From NCBI GenBank assembly GCA_018340805.1, contig JACMZG010000008.1, positions 79,224,541 through 79,288,540 of the forward strand: a stretch of 64,000 nucleotides of DNA, read 5' to 3'. The stretch comes from Microvelia longipes (Eukaryota; Arthropoda; Insecta; Hemiptera; Veliidae). How positions within the stretch are numbered: the stretch's first letter is position 1; every line of letters begins with the position of its first letter. A model generated the notes under the pieces. That model worked only from the letters and a program-made list of their open reading frames with translations, did no database searches and was not told the DNA's origin. The translations under genes were made by a program, and so were the position numbers. Below, piece after piece: positions 44,150 to 56,295 of the stretch.

Positions 44150-44570
44150 TATCTTTTGAACGGATTAATGGTACAAAATGGTACAAAAATGGTACAAAAA
44201 CAGAATTAATGGTACAAAAATCAACCTTGGGGAGGAAAAGATTCCTATTGAAAACCAGGTTTTTCTGACGTCATTAACCTGGTTAGCTCAGTCAGCTTTT
44301 TTTCAAAAATCTTTAAAATCCAATGTTATCTATAATATAATTGATATTATATAATTATAACATTATAAAACAATGTTGATTTAATATAATATAATATTAT
44401 AATTTACAATGTTATAAAAAAACATAATTGGAAAAAAAACAAATAGGTTGCCGTTTTCTGATTTTTGGGGGTGCTGAATACAATAAAACCGGTCCGGAGA
44501 CGACAAGACTACGCAAAGCTAGGGTTCCCTGGTTCGAACCTTGGTGCCCGCGCGTCTTATTTGCAGTATT
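44150..44570 (+). repeat. Dispersed repeat, second copy of the 17905-18545 family
   Basis: GAACGGATTAATGGTACAAA, GAAAACCAGGTTTTTCTGAC, GTGCTGAATACAATAAAACC and a box-B-like CCTGGTTCGAACC in the same order as at 17.9 kb. Only one of the ~150-bp internal units is present. Both copies start right after a TA run. Confidence 0.65.
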
Positions 44571-45703
44571 TTAGTTTATAATTTCAAAATAATTCATGCG
44601 CTGAGGTCCGCAAGCCGGGAGTTTTTTTCGAAAATTGGATTGATAAGCAAGAAAGCACCCATTTTAAACAAAATACTTCTTGAATGAAGTTTCCATTTAA
44701 GAATTCTTTAACTGCTTTCACATAATTTATTTATTAATACGACGTGGAGAGAAAAAAGTCGGAGGTACTCCGTTTATTATTTTTTCTTCCTCTTTCTTCT
44801 TTAATAGTATCAATGCCTTGTTAGGTTGGCAGTGGTGAATTATGCTATTTTACAACATAATTGGTGTCAATAAAAATAAGTTAATAAAATTCTTTATCCA
44901 AATTATCAACTCTTATTTAAAGTATTTTAAGAAAATTTCCATTTTCCAAGAAAAACTTTTTATACTCTCTTTTATAATTAACAAAAACTTGACATTAAAT
45001 AAATGCGCAGAAAAACTTTTTGAATTTATACTTAGAAATTAAACTCTGATTTTCAAACAGTTTAGGGCGGAAAGTTGACTTATTTGCGGAGATAGCTTGA
45101 TTATAATTAATAGTCTTGGTTTCGGAAACAATTATTTCGGTCAATAGAACTTGATAATGATATTTATGGTTAACTTTTCCCTTGGTAATTTATCGTTGTA
45201 AAGGTTTTGTTTGTAACCCTTGTAATATTGTCAAAAGTTTTTGAGTTGATAAATTTGGATTTATCCGGATAAAGTCAAATGTTTGTTTTTTAATACACAA
45301 AGATTTTGACTGCTTTTTAAAATGCTTTGGAAAACTGGATGCAGGTCCAAGGGGAAATTCGCAGTAAGTGTATAATGGACAGTATTGACCAATGAAAGTT
45401 TTTTATATTCTAGATAAAATATTGAAGCCTGCCTTAAAGATTGTGGGTTTTGTTTGCATTAACAACAGATGTTTCGCCTGGCCTGGCTAAGCATCTTCAG
45501 TAACGAAGACCAATAATGTAAAGTTCTGCCTTGACAAAACAAAAAAAATTTCACTTGAAAATTTTCCACGAGATAAACACAGATACAAGTAAATATACGT
45601 GGTTGTATATTTACAATATTACAAAAAAATAACTTGTATAAATACAAGTTAAAAACATATTTATAATTAAAAAGGTTGTATTTATCGCAAGTTGAAGAAG
45701 CAA
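44571..45703. other. Non-coding stretch
   Basis: The 66-codon AT-rich frame at 44842-45042 has no motif. 45468-45500 (minus) carries CTGAAGATG...GGCGAAAC, one of the recurring blocks discussed in the findings. Confidence 0.4.
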
Positions 45704-45796
45704 TCGAAGAATCAGCTACCGTCGATACTTGCTGTTGGATATACTACAGGGATATTTATATCCAACAGCAAGTATCGACGGTAGCTGATTCTTCGA
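45704..45796. repeat. Perfect palindrome, 39-bp arms, 15-base loop
   Basis: 45704-45742 (TCGAAGAATCAGCTACCGTC...) and 45758-45796 are exact reverse complements. The loop is ACTACAGGGATATTT. No related copy was noticed elsewhere in the window. Confidence 0.95.
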
Positions 45797-47580
45797 AACA
45801 TATTTATAACTTGTGTTAATTCAAGTTATAAACACAGTAGCAAGTTCAAAACAATAATTAATAATAGATTCATTAAAGTATAAAACGTTACTTGCAGATC
45901 AATAAAATCAAAATATATTTAATATTTATAATAATGCTTAGTAAAAAAGGCTCGCTTTGTTTGGTAGATTGCTTATAGTTAGAATAAAGCATTGTAGCCG
46001 GTTTTTGAGTTTGAGTAAAATGGATATTGGGATGTTGGTAAATGTCTAAAAGGAAATAGACGCAAGAGGAAACAGGAGAGGAAAAGGAATGGTGAAAAAG
46101 TAGGAATTGGGTATTGTATGAAGTAGGGAAATGGGATGGGGAGAGGGAGAGAAGGAAGGGAATGTTAGATATAAATGAAGAGGGGTAGTGTAAAAAGGGA
46201 AAACTGGAAGTATGATTAGGTAAGGAAGGGAATGATAAAGAGGATCGTGAGTTAATGAGATGTATACATTATACAGCTAGTGTTGTTAGGCCCTTAGAGA
46301 GGGGATGTAATTTTTACAAGGACCTGTAGTTACATTTCAGGAAATGATACATCTGTTTGGTTGTTTTTCAAATAATGGTGGAAAGTATGTCAAGTTGTTA
46401 GTAAATTTCCTTTAGAAAAAAATCGCTGATGGGTTAAGTTGCGAGGCGAGTGTCAAATTGTGGCGTTGTGAGTTTAAATTAAGTTTAATTAGCTGAAAGA
46501 GTGGAGGAAAATGTACTTGAAGATTGTGTAATTTTACAGATTAGTCGAGTTTACAGTAATCTAATGTAGATAGCGTAATTTGATTTGTGAAACTCGAAGT
46601 GTCCTCAATCAAGTGTCAGTGTACATCTATACCGATAGGCAAGCTGCCACTAAAGCTTTAGAGTCTTATAAAGTAAGCTCTAAACTGAAGCTTTAGGGTC
46701 TTATAAAGTAAGCTCCAATTTGGTATGGGAATGTTTACGGTACTTAAAAGCATTATGTACCTACCCTAATCCTTAAACACATAAGACCCTATTGCTTTTT
46801 TAGAACCTAAGTCTTAGCTGATCCTCTGTACTAGATGAAGGGGAGTATGCAATGTTTAAGTTTACAAATTAGTTATCTNAATATGACTAAACAAAATTAA
46901 TTTATTATCAATATTAATTTCATACATTTAAACTTTAACTTAGTAATTTATTAATTATAAACACACTTATGATAGAATACTTAAAGAATTTAATGATTGT
47001 GAATCTTAAAACTAATAATATTAGAAAGAATGATAAACTTAGCTAATTAAAAGCTCAATAACTAGAACACACTCATTTAGTAAGTAATTCAAACGATTTA
47101 ATTGAATTTTATTAAAAGCTTCGATTAAATTTTTTTTTTAAATTTGTTTGTTGTACTCCGAATTTTCGACTTTATTTTAAATAATCCTTAAAAATATTAA
47201 GTCAAAATTCTTTTTACACAACAACTTTTAAAAAATTTTTGATCGAAGCATTAAAAATAAAATTGATTTTGAAAAGCGAATCAATGGTTTAAGTTTAAAA
47301 ATTATTCTGTCAATAATTGTAATTCTAATTTATTTAATCTTAGAAATTTAACCTCTATTAATTTAATCTTATATCTCAATGTCTAACTCAATATTGAATA
47401 GCCCGTAGTGACAGCTAAAATCGCAAACAAACTTTGTAAATAACGACACTTTTTTCAAAAATACAATTGTATTTAATCCTAAATTACTCATACTATCGTT
47501 GAGCATTTCAATAAAAATAAGCAAAGCTGTACATAACTGTTGTAAAGGGATTTTAAGTATCATTTCTATTGTACACAAAC
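45797..47580. other. Non-coding; purine-rich tract and one ambiguous base
   Basis: 46040-46260 is strongly G/A-rich on the plus strand. 46625-46720 holds an imperfect duplication of GCTTTAG(A/G)GTCTTATAAAG. Position 46879 is N. The 69-codon minus frame at 47369-47578 is unremarkable. Confidence 0.4.
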
Positions 47581-49893
47581 GACTTTAACAGAATCTGGAG
47601 ACTCGCGAGGAACCAGTATTGGATAGTAATAAAATCCAATGGATCGCTACCAGTATTGTATAGGCTTGATGTCATTCCCACACACAATGTTTTCCAGCCG
47701 AGATTTGATGATCAGTGATATTGATGAGTATGGCTTTTTATCATTTTTAAGACAATGGAATCTGTCTAATGGACTACACAGGAAAACGCTGATCGCAGCC
47801 ATTTTGTAGCAACTGTGATTGATTTTGAATTGAACTTAGTAAAGTAATATTTCCTACATTTGATGAAAACTTATTTAATTTGGTATTTTCACGTCATTGA
47901 GAATGTTTAAACTAATAATGTCTTGTTTGGCTAATTTGATCTCACTTTCAAATATTCCAAAAATATCATACTTGGAGTGTCAAGCTGATTTGATATCCAA
48001 TTTCCAGAATTTTTAGCAGGGGCATTTTGACTCGATAATTCGAGAATCCGGAGCAATACACAATTGTATAAGAAAGACATATTTGTTCTTCAAAATTCTC
48101 AAGTGTTACTCACAATGCATATTCTTTTTGACATCCATTATTTTCTAACTATGGATGTCATATGTGATATTGCTATAGATATCAATCTTTTCAAAGTCTT
48201 GATTGTATGTTTTCAATAATTCTCTGTTTTTTCCTTTAGAGTTTTGGAATTGACAATTAAAGTATAAATCAGATTTGATGTTTTAAGTATGATCATTATA
48301 ATCGAATTCCAGAGTAAGTCTGGAACTCGACCGTCATATAAGATTTGCCCCTTGAAAAGTGATGTGAATGTCTTGACTAATTGAAATTAAGCTATAAGTT
48401 TCCCCTGATTCTCAACATTGGTATAAATAGCCTATTTTGGTTTCATTTAGACCAATTTTGGATTCCTGTTAAATTGAATGATTTCAACTTAAACTCTTCT
48501 ACATAGTGTTCGTATCAGCAATTTAATTTAGGTGTATGAAGTGGTTTGATTCAAATGCATTTTAACTGCCTGATCTCTTCAATAGTTTACATTTTTGACT
48601 TTTGACCCTGGATGATTATTATTTTACCTGATCCATGACACAAATAGCAAAGAACCACATAGATGAACCAGACATTTGATGATTTATCTTCATTTTTTCT
48701 TTCTTTTTCATTTTCATATCAACTGTCTCAGACATGTTTCTTACATATTCTCTTTATAATTCAACTAATTTCAATAACTTGCTTTTGAAATATAACTTTC
48801 CATTTCTACCTCGATTTTGACACTGTTCAATGAAAGAAAGCATCTTTGAACAATTTATGAAATATCTAGTTGTCGATACCCACATAAGACTTTTCATCCA
48901 ATGATTTCTATGCTTGTCACATTACTTTTACTTAGATACTGCAAATAGAAGTATCGATTATTCAAATATTCTGTTCGGCAATCCAACAACTTATATCATT
49001 TAATTGAACATATAATTGACCAGTTTTTATAAAATATATAAGGTGCAATCCAACAAGTAGACTTCCAAAGTCGTCAAGTTAAATGGATTTAAAGTCACAA
49101 TGGAAAACTAGAGTTTATTCCGGATGAATAAGGTCAACATTACTCTGTAAAGATTGTATAAAATTTTATTGTTTTATTCATCACTAATTGGTGGCAGATA
49201 TCCAGCATATCCATACAACTTTACGTATAATTGTTTAATTTCCCAAATTCTTTTGATTTAAGTATTTTTTCTATTCTAAATATTATTCGGTGGATCAATC
49301 ATCTGTAATTCTTGCTAAGAGAACTTTCCTTGGACATTATTTCTTCCATGGATTTAATGGACAATAAAATGATGGATTATGTTTGGCATTGATTTTCTAT
49401 ATTTGAAGCACTTTATCATTTTATATACTATGAAATACTATAATGAATGAGCTGTGAAAAAGATTACTGGCAAAGCTCGCACTTGCACTATCCTTGACCC
49501 AGCCTGAACCAAAACTCCATTATTGAGCCGTCAGCATCTCTGTTAGTACTTCATTTACGTCGCGCGTACAGTTTCGACCTTCAACTCACAATTCCGAACA
49601 TCAAGTAATCCTGCGCAAATTCCAACTCTTCAAAGAGTCGTAAAATCATGTTTCTTTGTGTACTGTCCTTCCAATATATCACGATATGTATAACAGCCAC
49701 AACATTATTTCTATAAAATGCATCTTATAAAAGCATCCTCTCTGAGATCCTGATAGACTATCCTCAAGACACAACGAAGCAATCAATTCACCTCTCAGCT
49801 TTCGCATTGTCTTCAAAATAGAAATAAAGCAAAGAAAGAGCTTTATTCTCATTAGTCAAGACACCCTATGCACATCTGGCTCCTTTTCAAGAA
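47581..49893 (+). other. Less AT-rich tract with coding-like but broken frames, upstream of the ORF pair
   Basis: Composition is visibly less A/T-rich than the flanks. An ATG near 47689 opens about 40 codons with ordinary amino-acid mix (MFSSRDLMISDIDEYGFLSF) before a TAG. Shortly before 49894 another frame reads RLSSRHNEAINSPLSFRIVF. Stops and frame changes are frequent. It may be the decayed upstream part of whatever 49894-50535 belongs to. No family recognised. Confidence 0.25.
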
Positions 49894-50262
49894 ATGTTAA
49901 TAAAGCCAGACTTAGAACAAAGTACAATCGTGCTCCAAAATAGAACTTACAAGGTCTACTTCCTAACTGGAAAAGTTTCTTCTATAAACGTTTATGTCGG
50001 ATGTCTCGAAGTTTGGAGATCCCGAAATACAACTCTCAGCTCACTCAGATCTCAACAAAAATTCGACCCAGTTAAATCAAGAACAGCTTTGTATCGTGAA
50101 GCAATATTAGGCTGGTCTCATCACAGCCTGGATGGTACACAATACATACATTATGCTGATCAATCCACTCCAGTATTCCCTGAGCTGTTGAGATTCATGA
50201 AAATCTCAAAGGAAAAATTGCATGATTTCTCAATCGAATTCATGATCACATCCAAGCGATAA
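49894..50262 (+). CDS. Unidentified ORF 1 of a pair, 122 aa from the first Met
   Basis: Ordinary residue mix, unlike the Phe/Ile/Tyr-rich chance frames around it. Likely strands include YKVYFLTGKVSSINVYVG; the C-terminal half has RTALYREAILGWSHHSLDG and ends FMITSKR. The same frame is open upstream to a TAA near 49825 (..TPYAHLAPFQE), so a longer N-terminus is possible. No signal peptide or membrane segment. A second ORF starts 18 bases after its stop in the same orientation; two short tandem ORFs are unusual for a nuclear gene and suggest a polycistronic source such as an integrated virus or a mobile element. I do not recognise the family, and a single spliced host gene is not excluded. Confidence 0.4.
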   Translation: MLIKPDLEQSTIVLQNRTYKVYFLTGKVSSINVYVGCLEVWRSRNTTLSSLRSQQKFDPVKSRTALYREAILGWSHHSLDGTQYIHYADQSTPVFPELLRFMKISKEKLHDFSIEFMITSKR

Positions 50263-50280
50263 ACAGAAGAATCTGTAGAT

Positions 50281-50535
50281 ATGGATTATAAATGTTCCCA
50301 AGGCGGCGACAATAATAATGATAGAGATGAATTGCGTGTAAATTTAACAATTTTTATACTTACTGTATTTATGATTGTTATATGTGGTCTTTGTTATTTC
50401 CTTTTCTTCCCGTCAACTCTTTCTTCTTGTTATTATCGAATCAAGGACGTTGTAATCTGGAGATTGTCTAGGTGTCTTGACACTATTAACTTTAATATCA
50501 AATCTATTTTTTATTTTATAAAAGAAAAAATATAA
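50281..50535 (+). CDS. Unidentified ORF 2 of a pair, 84 aa, one transmembrane segment
   Basis: A polar N-terminus of about 21 residues (MDYKCSQGGDNNNDRDELR) is followed by a hydrophobic span at ~22-45 (TIFILTVFMIVICGLCYFLF) and a Cys- and basic-rich C-terminal tail (CYYRIKDVVIWRLSRC). By the positive-inside rule the C-terminus would face the cytoplasm. The stop is followed closely by an AT-rich stretch with an ATAAAATTAAAA-type sequence. Separated from ORF 1 by 18 bases. No family recognised; chance remains possible at this length, though the organisation is protein-like. Confidence 0.35.
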   Translation: MDYKCSQGGDNNNDRDELRVNLTIFILTVFMIVICGLCYFLFFPSTLSSCYYRIKDVVIWRLSRCLDTINFNIKSIFYFIKEKI

Positions 50536-53500
50536 AATTAAAAACATTTATTATTAATAACACATGATTACAGAACATACAACAACAACACAAAGAAACA
50601 ATTTTTAAATTTACGTTTTTCTTCTTTTCAATCTTCATTATTTTCCTAATACACCAGCATTACTCTCTGCGAGTTTTGAATCCTTATCTTAACTTGTTCC
50701 ATTCAATTGGGAAAAAAAAAAGGCCCTTTGGGGGATCACTTCATAATTATTTTTATCCGCGCTTTTTATAACTTCTAAAATGGAATCAATTCAATTCAAG
50801 ATCAGTACTATTCTGCGAAGAAATTTTCCCAATATTTCTTATTTTTTCTGTTAATTTAGAATAAACCAAACTAACTTGATCTCTTTATCATAACGGTTTC
50901 CTAAAAATATATTATTTCCATATAAAGAAAAATAAAAATTCACTTTAAAGTGGTAAATAATTAGTGTCAATCAGGCAATTACATTTGATGCTTGTAGAAA
51001 TTTTAAAATTTCCCGATTTCCATTGGACTCTTTTCAACATTTTCTTTAATCAAAATATTTGCTTGCATTTTAAAAGTGATAAAATTATGAATATTTAAAT
51101 AATTATTAAATAATTATGAATAATTTTCTTTTTAGCGAATAATGTCTTTTTCGCCGCACACATACTCGATTTCTATTGGTTAACTGATATGAATTGGTTG
51201 TTTCTAATATGATTGGTTATAAAAGAGATACTAAATTTAAAATTCTTTATTTACGATTATTAAACAGAATATATGTATGGCTCCAAATGATGTTAATATG
51301 AATGCCAAACAGATGGAAAAATTTATATATGATCACGTTTAAAATTTGAAGAATCAATCTAGAAAGAATAGAGACGAATTTGGTTAAAAAGGTAGCAGCA
51401 ATAAGAATTTAAAAGCCCAAAGAAAGTAGTAACCAGATTAAACATAAAATTAAACATGAATTATTTAAAAATAATATTTTTATGTATTTTTTTATGTTGT
51501 TACTATTTTAACTTTTTTATCTCCGGTTATTATTCCTTTAAAAATATTGTAAGTTACACAAGTTCAAGGACTTTTGCGCACCCTGTATTGAATTTTTTCT
51601 TTCAGATATTGTACCGCATTTTGATATATCTTCTGCAAGATTAATAAGACCTAGCGAATAATTTTCTTAATTGTTCTAATAATTAATCAGAATCATTGAG
51701 CTTATCGAATTGTCTACTGGCTCTTCCTTCATAAAATCTTGAATTGATTTATTTCATTGATTTGCATAACTGAACAATTGGTTCTTTTTCTTCGATGATT
51801 TATTTGCTGATTGTCTTTGGGTTGGGCCGGCGAGCCTATCTTCATAATTATATAATGTAATTTTAATAATTATTCTAAAAGAAATTAAATAATATAAGTA
51901 TTTATTAAAATTCACACCTTAATTTTAATATTAAAACATTTTTATAATTATTTTTCTATTATTTTAAATTATAACTTTACTTATTTTTACAATACTTTAA
52001 AAATTGAGATTTTCAAAACACACAAAATTTAAAATGTTCAAATACCTAATAATAAAATAATATAATAAAATTAATAATATATATATAATAATATAATTAT
52101 AATATAATAATATCATAGCGCTATCATGGAAAAATATAAAATTATACGTATTATATGTTCCGTCTTCAAAATAAGATAAAATTTTTAAAATATAACACAC
52201 ATCCTAATAAGCCTAGATCGTCAAAAAAGACATTCAAAAAAGAATAAATTTTGTAATTTTAATACTCAAACACAAATTATCATCGATAACTTAACTCCTT
52301 TGAAATTTTTCTTTTTAAAATAGTTAATTAAATTAATTTTGCATTTTATTTTCTAAATTAATTAAAATTTATGACTAATGCGTTTTCATTAATAAACTAT
52401 AGACTTAAAAATGTGATTTGTACAAATACTTTTTTAATTTTAAAAATAATTTCTTCTTATAATAATTTAGAATATTTTTTTGTACGAAATCTAAATAATT
52501 CTTTTAAATTAAAAGTATTTAACATTATTAGAAACATAAATAAATAATGGAACAATACAAATATAATTTTAAAGTAATAATTAAAAGAATTTTTTTTAAA
52601 TAATGTATTCAACTTTCACTAAATAAATCTTTGTTTCAATCGAATTAGGCTCTATTATTAGAAGAAACTCAGTAAAAAGAAAAATAAAAAGTTGCCCACA
52701 AAACATCTAATTAATTTTTTAAAAAAAATTATTCTGATGTTATCAGTTAGATTCTCAAATTTTAGAACTTTTAGAATTATTTTCAATTGATATTAATAAA
52801 TAAAAATTACGTCATTATTATTATTTGATTATTATTATTAATGTTATATTATTATTTTATTTTATTTTTTACAAAATTTTTAATTAACTTGGTTAATCAT
52901 TGTGATGATGATGTCCATTATTGTATTCTTCTTGATAATTCGCAATATTTATTGACTAATTTAACTAGATCCTATCATTGTTTTATGCTCTTTTCTTTAA
53001 TATTTATTTGTATCCTCTCTCTCTTAAATGACTTCTTTTTTTCTTTACTTTCGATCCAATGCGTTTGTAGTCGAGAGATCACTCAATCAAACTTTTAAAT
53101 TGAAATATATTTTTTGTCACATTTTGGACTCCAGATATTTTCTGTGGAAACATAGAAGCAAATAATGGTATTTATTGAAAGTTTCAACGTTCTTTCTTTG
53201 TTTTTGTATCGGGTCCAAAGATTGTAAAAGATGATCTTTATATCACTCTATTGGCTGTATAATATAACGGCAATAATCTTTCCTTCTTTTGATATCTTAC
53301 GTTTTGGAATTCCTAAATAGCTGGATATAATTGGCTCTTCTTTGAACTCTTGTAACCTCCTGGTTAGGCTACAATTTTCTAATTTGAAATTTTTAGAATC
53401 TCATGAGTTTCCAAAATTCATAAATTTCTTTGGTTTTGCGGAATTTTCTAACAACGAAAGCTTCGTAACTCTTTTGTTTCCACTTTTTTTTATACATTTA

Positions 53501-53839
53501 CAATTGTATTTACAAATAAATATTTTAATTTCAATGATATACAGGTATCAAAACTCTTATAACACGGTGATAGGTTTATAATATGACGTGTTTGTGAAAC
53601 CGTGCTATAAGGGACTAGCAGGTTGGTACAAAAAGAAGGGTTAAAGTTCCAAAAATATTTTAAATGTTATAGATAAATTTATTTTTCATAAAATAACAAA
53701 CAAATAAAAATCATTTAACCTTACAAAGACCAGTAAAATCACTTAAATCTATAAAAATTAAATAGAAATCCACGTAAATAGATAAAAAAAAAACAACAAA
53801 CGGCATAAAATACATATGAATAATATAAATTTAATTCAG
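50536..53839. other. Very AT-rich non-coding stretch
   Basis: No gene or repeat recognised in 3.3 kb. Frames at 51456, 51997, 52841 and 53342 are Phe/Ile/Leu-rich products of the base composition. 53545-53625 has TTATAACACGGTG and ACCGTGCTATAAGGGA, which resemble Tigger/pogo termini and may be the outer end of the transposon at 53.8-55.5 kb. Confidence 0.4.
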
Positions 53840-55450
53840 TAATTTTTTTGTCATCGCTGCTCATTCAAGAAAAAGTGAACGTTTGTTCGGTTGAAATAAC
53901 AGGCATCTTTAACTTCCTGAACTTTCTTCTGCATTTGTATTTTGCTCATCTTCTGATATCTTTTAAAAACGTCCGTAATCTTGCTTTGTTTCCTTGTCCT
54001 TTTCAAGGTTGCTTGTACTAATTCTTGATAGAATATACGTTATTTCGCTTTATTCTCTTTTTGAATTTTTTGGCTTCTTTTCAGCGCAGTGTCTACATTC
54101 AAGAAAATAATTCCAATTTTTGGCCAAGCCTTAATCCTTCTGTAATTTTTTTTTAATGTAAAATTATTAACTTCAGTATCTTCATCAAGCTAGAATCGAG
54201 TTTCATTCCACGTGGATAGGGATGCCATTATACCAAATCTGTTTCGCTAAGTTTCTTCTTTCCACTAATAGTTCTTGAAATCTCAATAGTCCTAATACAA
54301 CCATTTTCTTTCCGATCGACCTAGCAGTTCTTAAATATGTCAAAGAATTGCATTTTCTCCTAATCGTCATGCACAATATTTTCTATTCTCACTGCTGCAT
54401 GGCCAACCTTTTTCAACGTGCATTTAATGTTTGTCAAAATTTCAAGTCTTTCAGCTAATAAGGATATGATGTCCGATGCAGTGCTAATGAAAATTCTCTA
54501 GCTTCTGTTACATCAATAGATTTTGAATCATTTATATCTAGAATTCCATTGTGAATGACTTCTTATGTAATACGTTTTAAAGGTTAAATAATGCCTTGTT
54601 CTATTTGGCTGGAGCAATGAAAGTGGTATAGAAGGTAGAAACGCTATTGAAGTTAGGATGCACTAAGTCTTGCCGCGTGACTTGAGCTTATCTATAGTAC
54701 TACGCGCCTTGAAGTCTAAATTATTGTCTCTTAAATAATTTCTACCTCTGAGACAAACAATTTAAAAACCAACTTCTAAAAAAAGATCTGCAGTTACCAA
54801 GATTTTGGACTTTTGCTTTCCAATTAATACCGGTAAAGCGCTTTTATTTATGCCTTTAAGTGCACGTGGGTTCAAAATATCTATATATAGTCATGAGTTC
54901 TTGATCAAATAATCCCCCGAAGCATTTACATTACAAGTACGTTACAACGATCTTTTTCTTCTTTAAATCGGGTGCAGCTTTTTTTCATTTTTTGATATAA
55001 ATGTACTATTGGGCAATTTTTTCACCAAAGCCCCGTTTCATCGCATTGAAACTTGTTTTGATGTGTGTTCTTGCTCTCAATTATTTTTTTTTAATTTTTT
55101 CTGATATGACCCTAGCAGCTTCATGATCTGCAAATGCAATTTCAACCGTGAGTTTTATATTGTGAGTGAAAAAACGCTTTTGATTTCTCAAGCCAACCTT
55201 TAACTGGTTAGAAAATTGGTTCACAGAAGATTCTCTTGTCTTGTTTAAAATGATTATAAATTTTTGAGCTTTGCCTAATTATACTTACTTGTCTAATGGT
55301 ATCCTTTTCTGACCGTTATCATAAATCTCAATCTAAGTGCTTATGGAATTGCGAAGATCCTGCACAAGCACTTCTAATTTCCCTTTCACTTTTTATTAAT
55401 GTGCGGAACTGGTTGTCTCATTTAAATTTTAGGGTTTGCAATGTGTGATG
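53840..55450 (-). pseudogene. Tigger/pogo-type transposase, heavily decayed
   Basis: Read on the minus strand across frame changes, from the right: a DNA-binding-domain remnant, KRIPLDK and SVNQFSNQLKVGLRNQKRFF (about 55180-55330); HNIKLTVEIAFADHEAARVI (about 55105-55180); a stop-ridden stretch where the first catalytic Asp would be; KKLPNSTFISKNEKK (about 54975-55035); NASGDYLI, NPRALKGINKSALPVL, KILVTADLFLE; and NYLRDNNLDFKA with LKSRGKT (about 54650-54760). This is the domain order of Tigger-like (DDE, CENP-B-type HTH) transposases and their jerky/TIGD relatives. Many stops and indels make it non-functional. A CAGTAAAACTGTG block at about 55907 and similar sequence at 53.55 kb may be remains of termini. 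Confidence 0.65.
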
Positions 55451-56295
55451 CCTTTCTTTCTTCGTAACACCGATCTAAAATTTGTTATTTTTACTTATTT
55501 AGAAATAAACTTTCTCTTCAAAGTTATTTTTTTTTATTTCAATAACATGTTTAGGGCTGAAATTTAATTAATTTATTATTATTTAAACAGTCTTATTAAT
55601 AACTAAAATAATCCCTTTAATTAATTTCCTATTTACAATTTCACAATTTCACACAATATTTATTTTTCCTACTTCACATTTTATTCTTGCAAAAAATATG
55701 GTCTGCGCTCTTTCAATAGTTTCCAATAAAAAGGTAAAATTATATTTACACCAAAAAGAAAATAAGAACTTGCATTCTTGAATAATAAATCTGGGTATTT
55801 CCCGAATTGTATGTTATGTCAATAATATCATTTTCTAAAAAAAAAAATTGTAGGTTGTAGAAGTAACCCCGTGTATAGTGGTTTTTTTATCGTGTTACAG
55901 TAAAACTGTGTTGTAGGATCGTTTGGTAGGAGGGATTCTGTATTTGTTTTTCATTAATTATGTATTCATTTTTTTCTTGATTCATTCACCTAATTAGAAT
56001 GTTGATCTTTCTATTCATGAGCTAAATTATAAATAATTTTAACTTTAAAATTTATTTTGTTTCTTTCTCCTTTGCATCTACCAGATCGGGTGATCTGTAG
56101 TCTTTCCTTTCATGATTTCATCTTTTCATTGCAAGTGATGCCAACCTAACATATTTCATTTGAATCGCGAATGTATTTTACTTTTATTGACCGTCTCTTG
56201 ATTGATTGGACTTCATTTTTGATCTTATTTAGTTAATTCCTTTGAACCAGGAAAGGTGTTCGACTTTTATGAAAAAGATATTTTAAGTAAAGAAA
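55451..56295. other. Non-coding stretch
   Basis: Contains the possible Tigger terminus at 55875-55930 (GTGTATAGTGG, CAGTAAAACTGTGTTGTAGG). Nothing else recognised. Confidence 0.4.

Noticed and set aside
50281..50340. A viral polymerase motif suggested by QGGDNNND in ORF 2
   Set aside because: The match is short and inexact, sits at the N-terminus of an 84-aa membrane protein, and no other polymerase motif is near.
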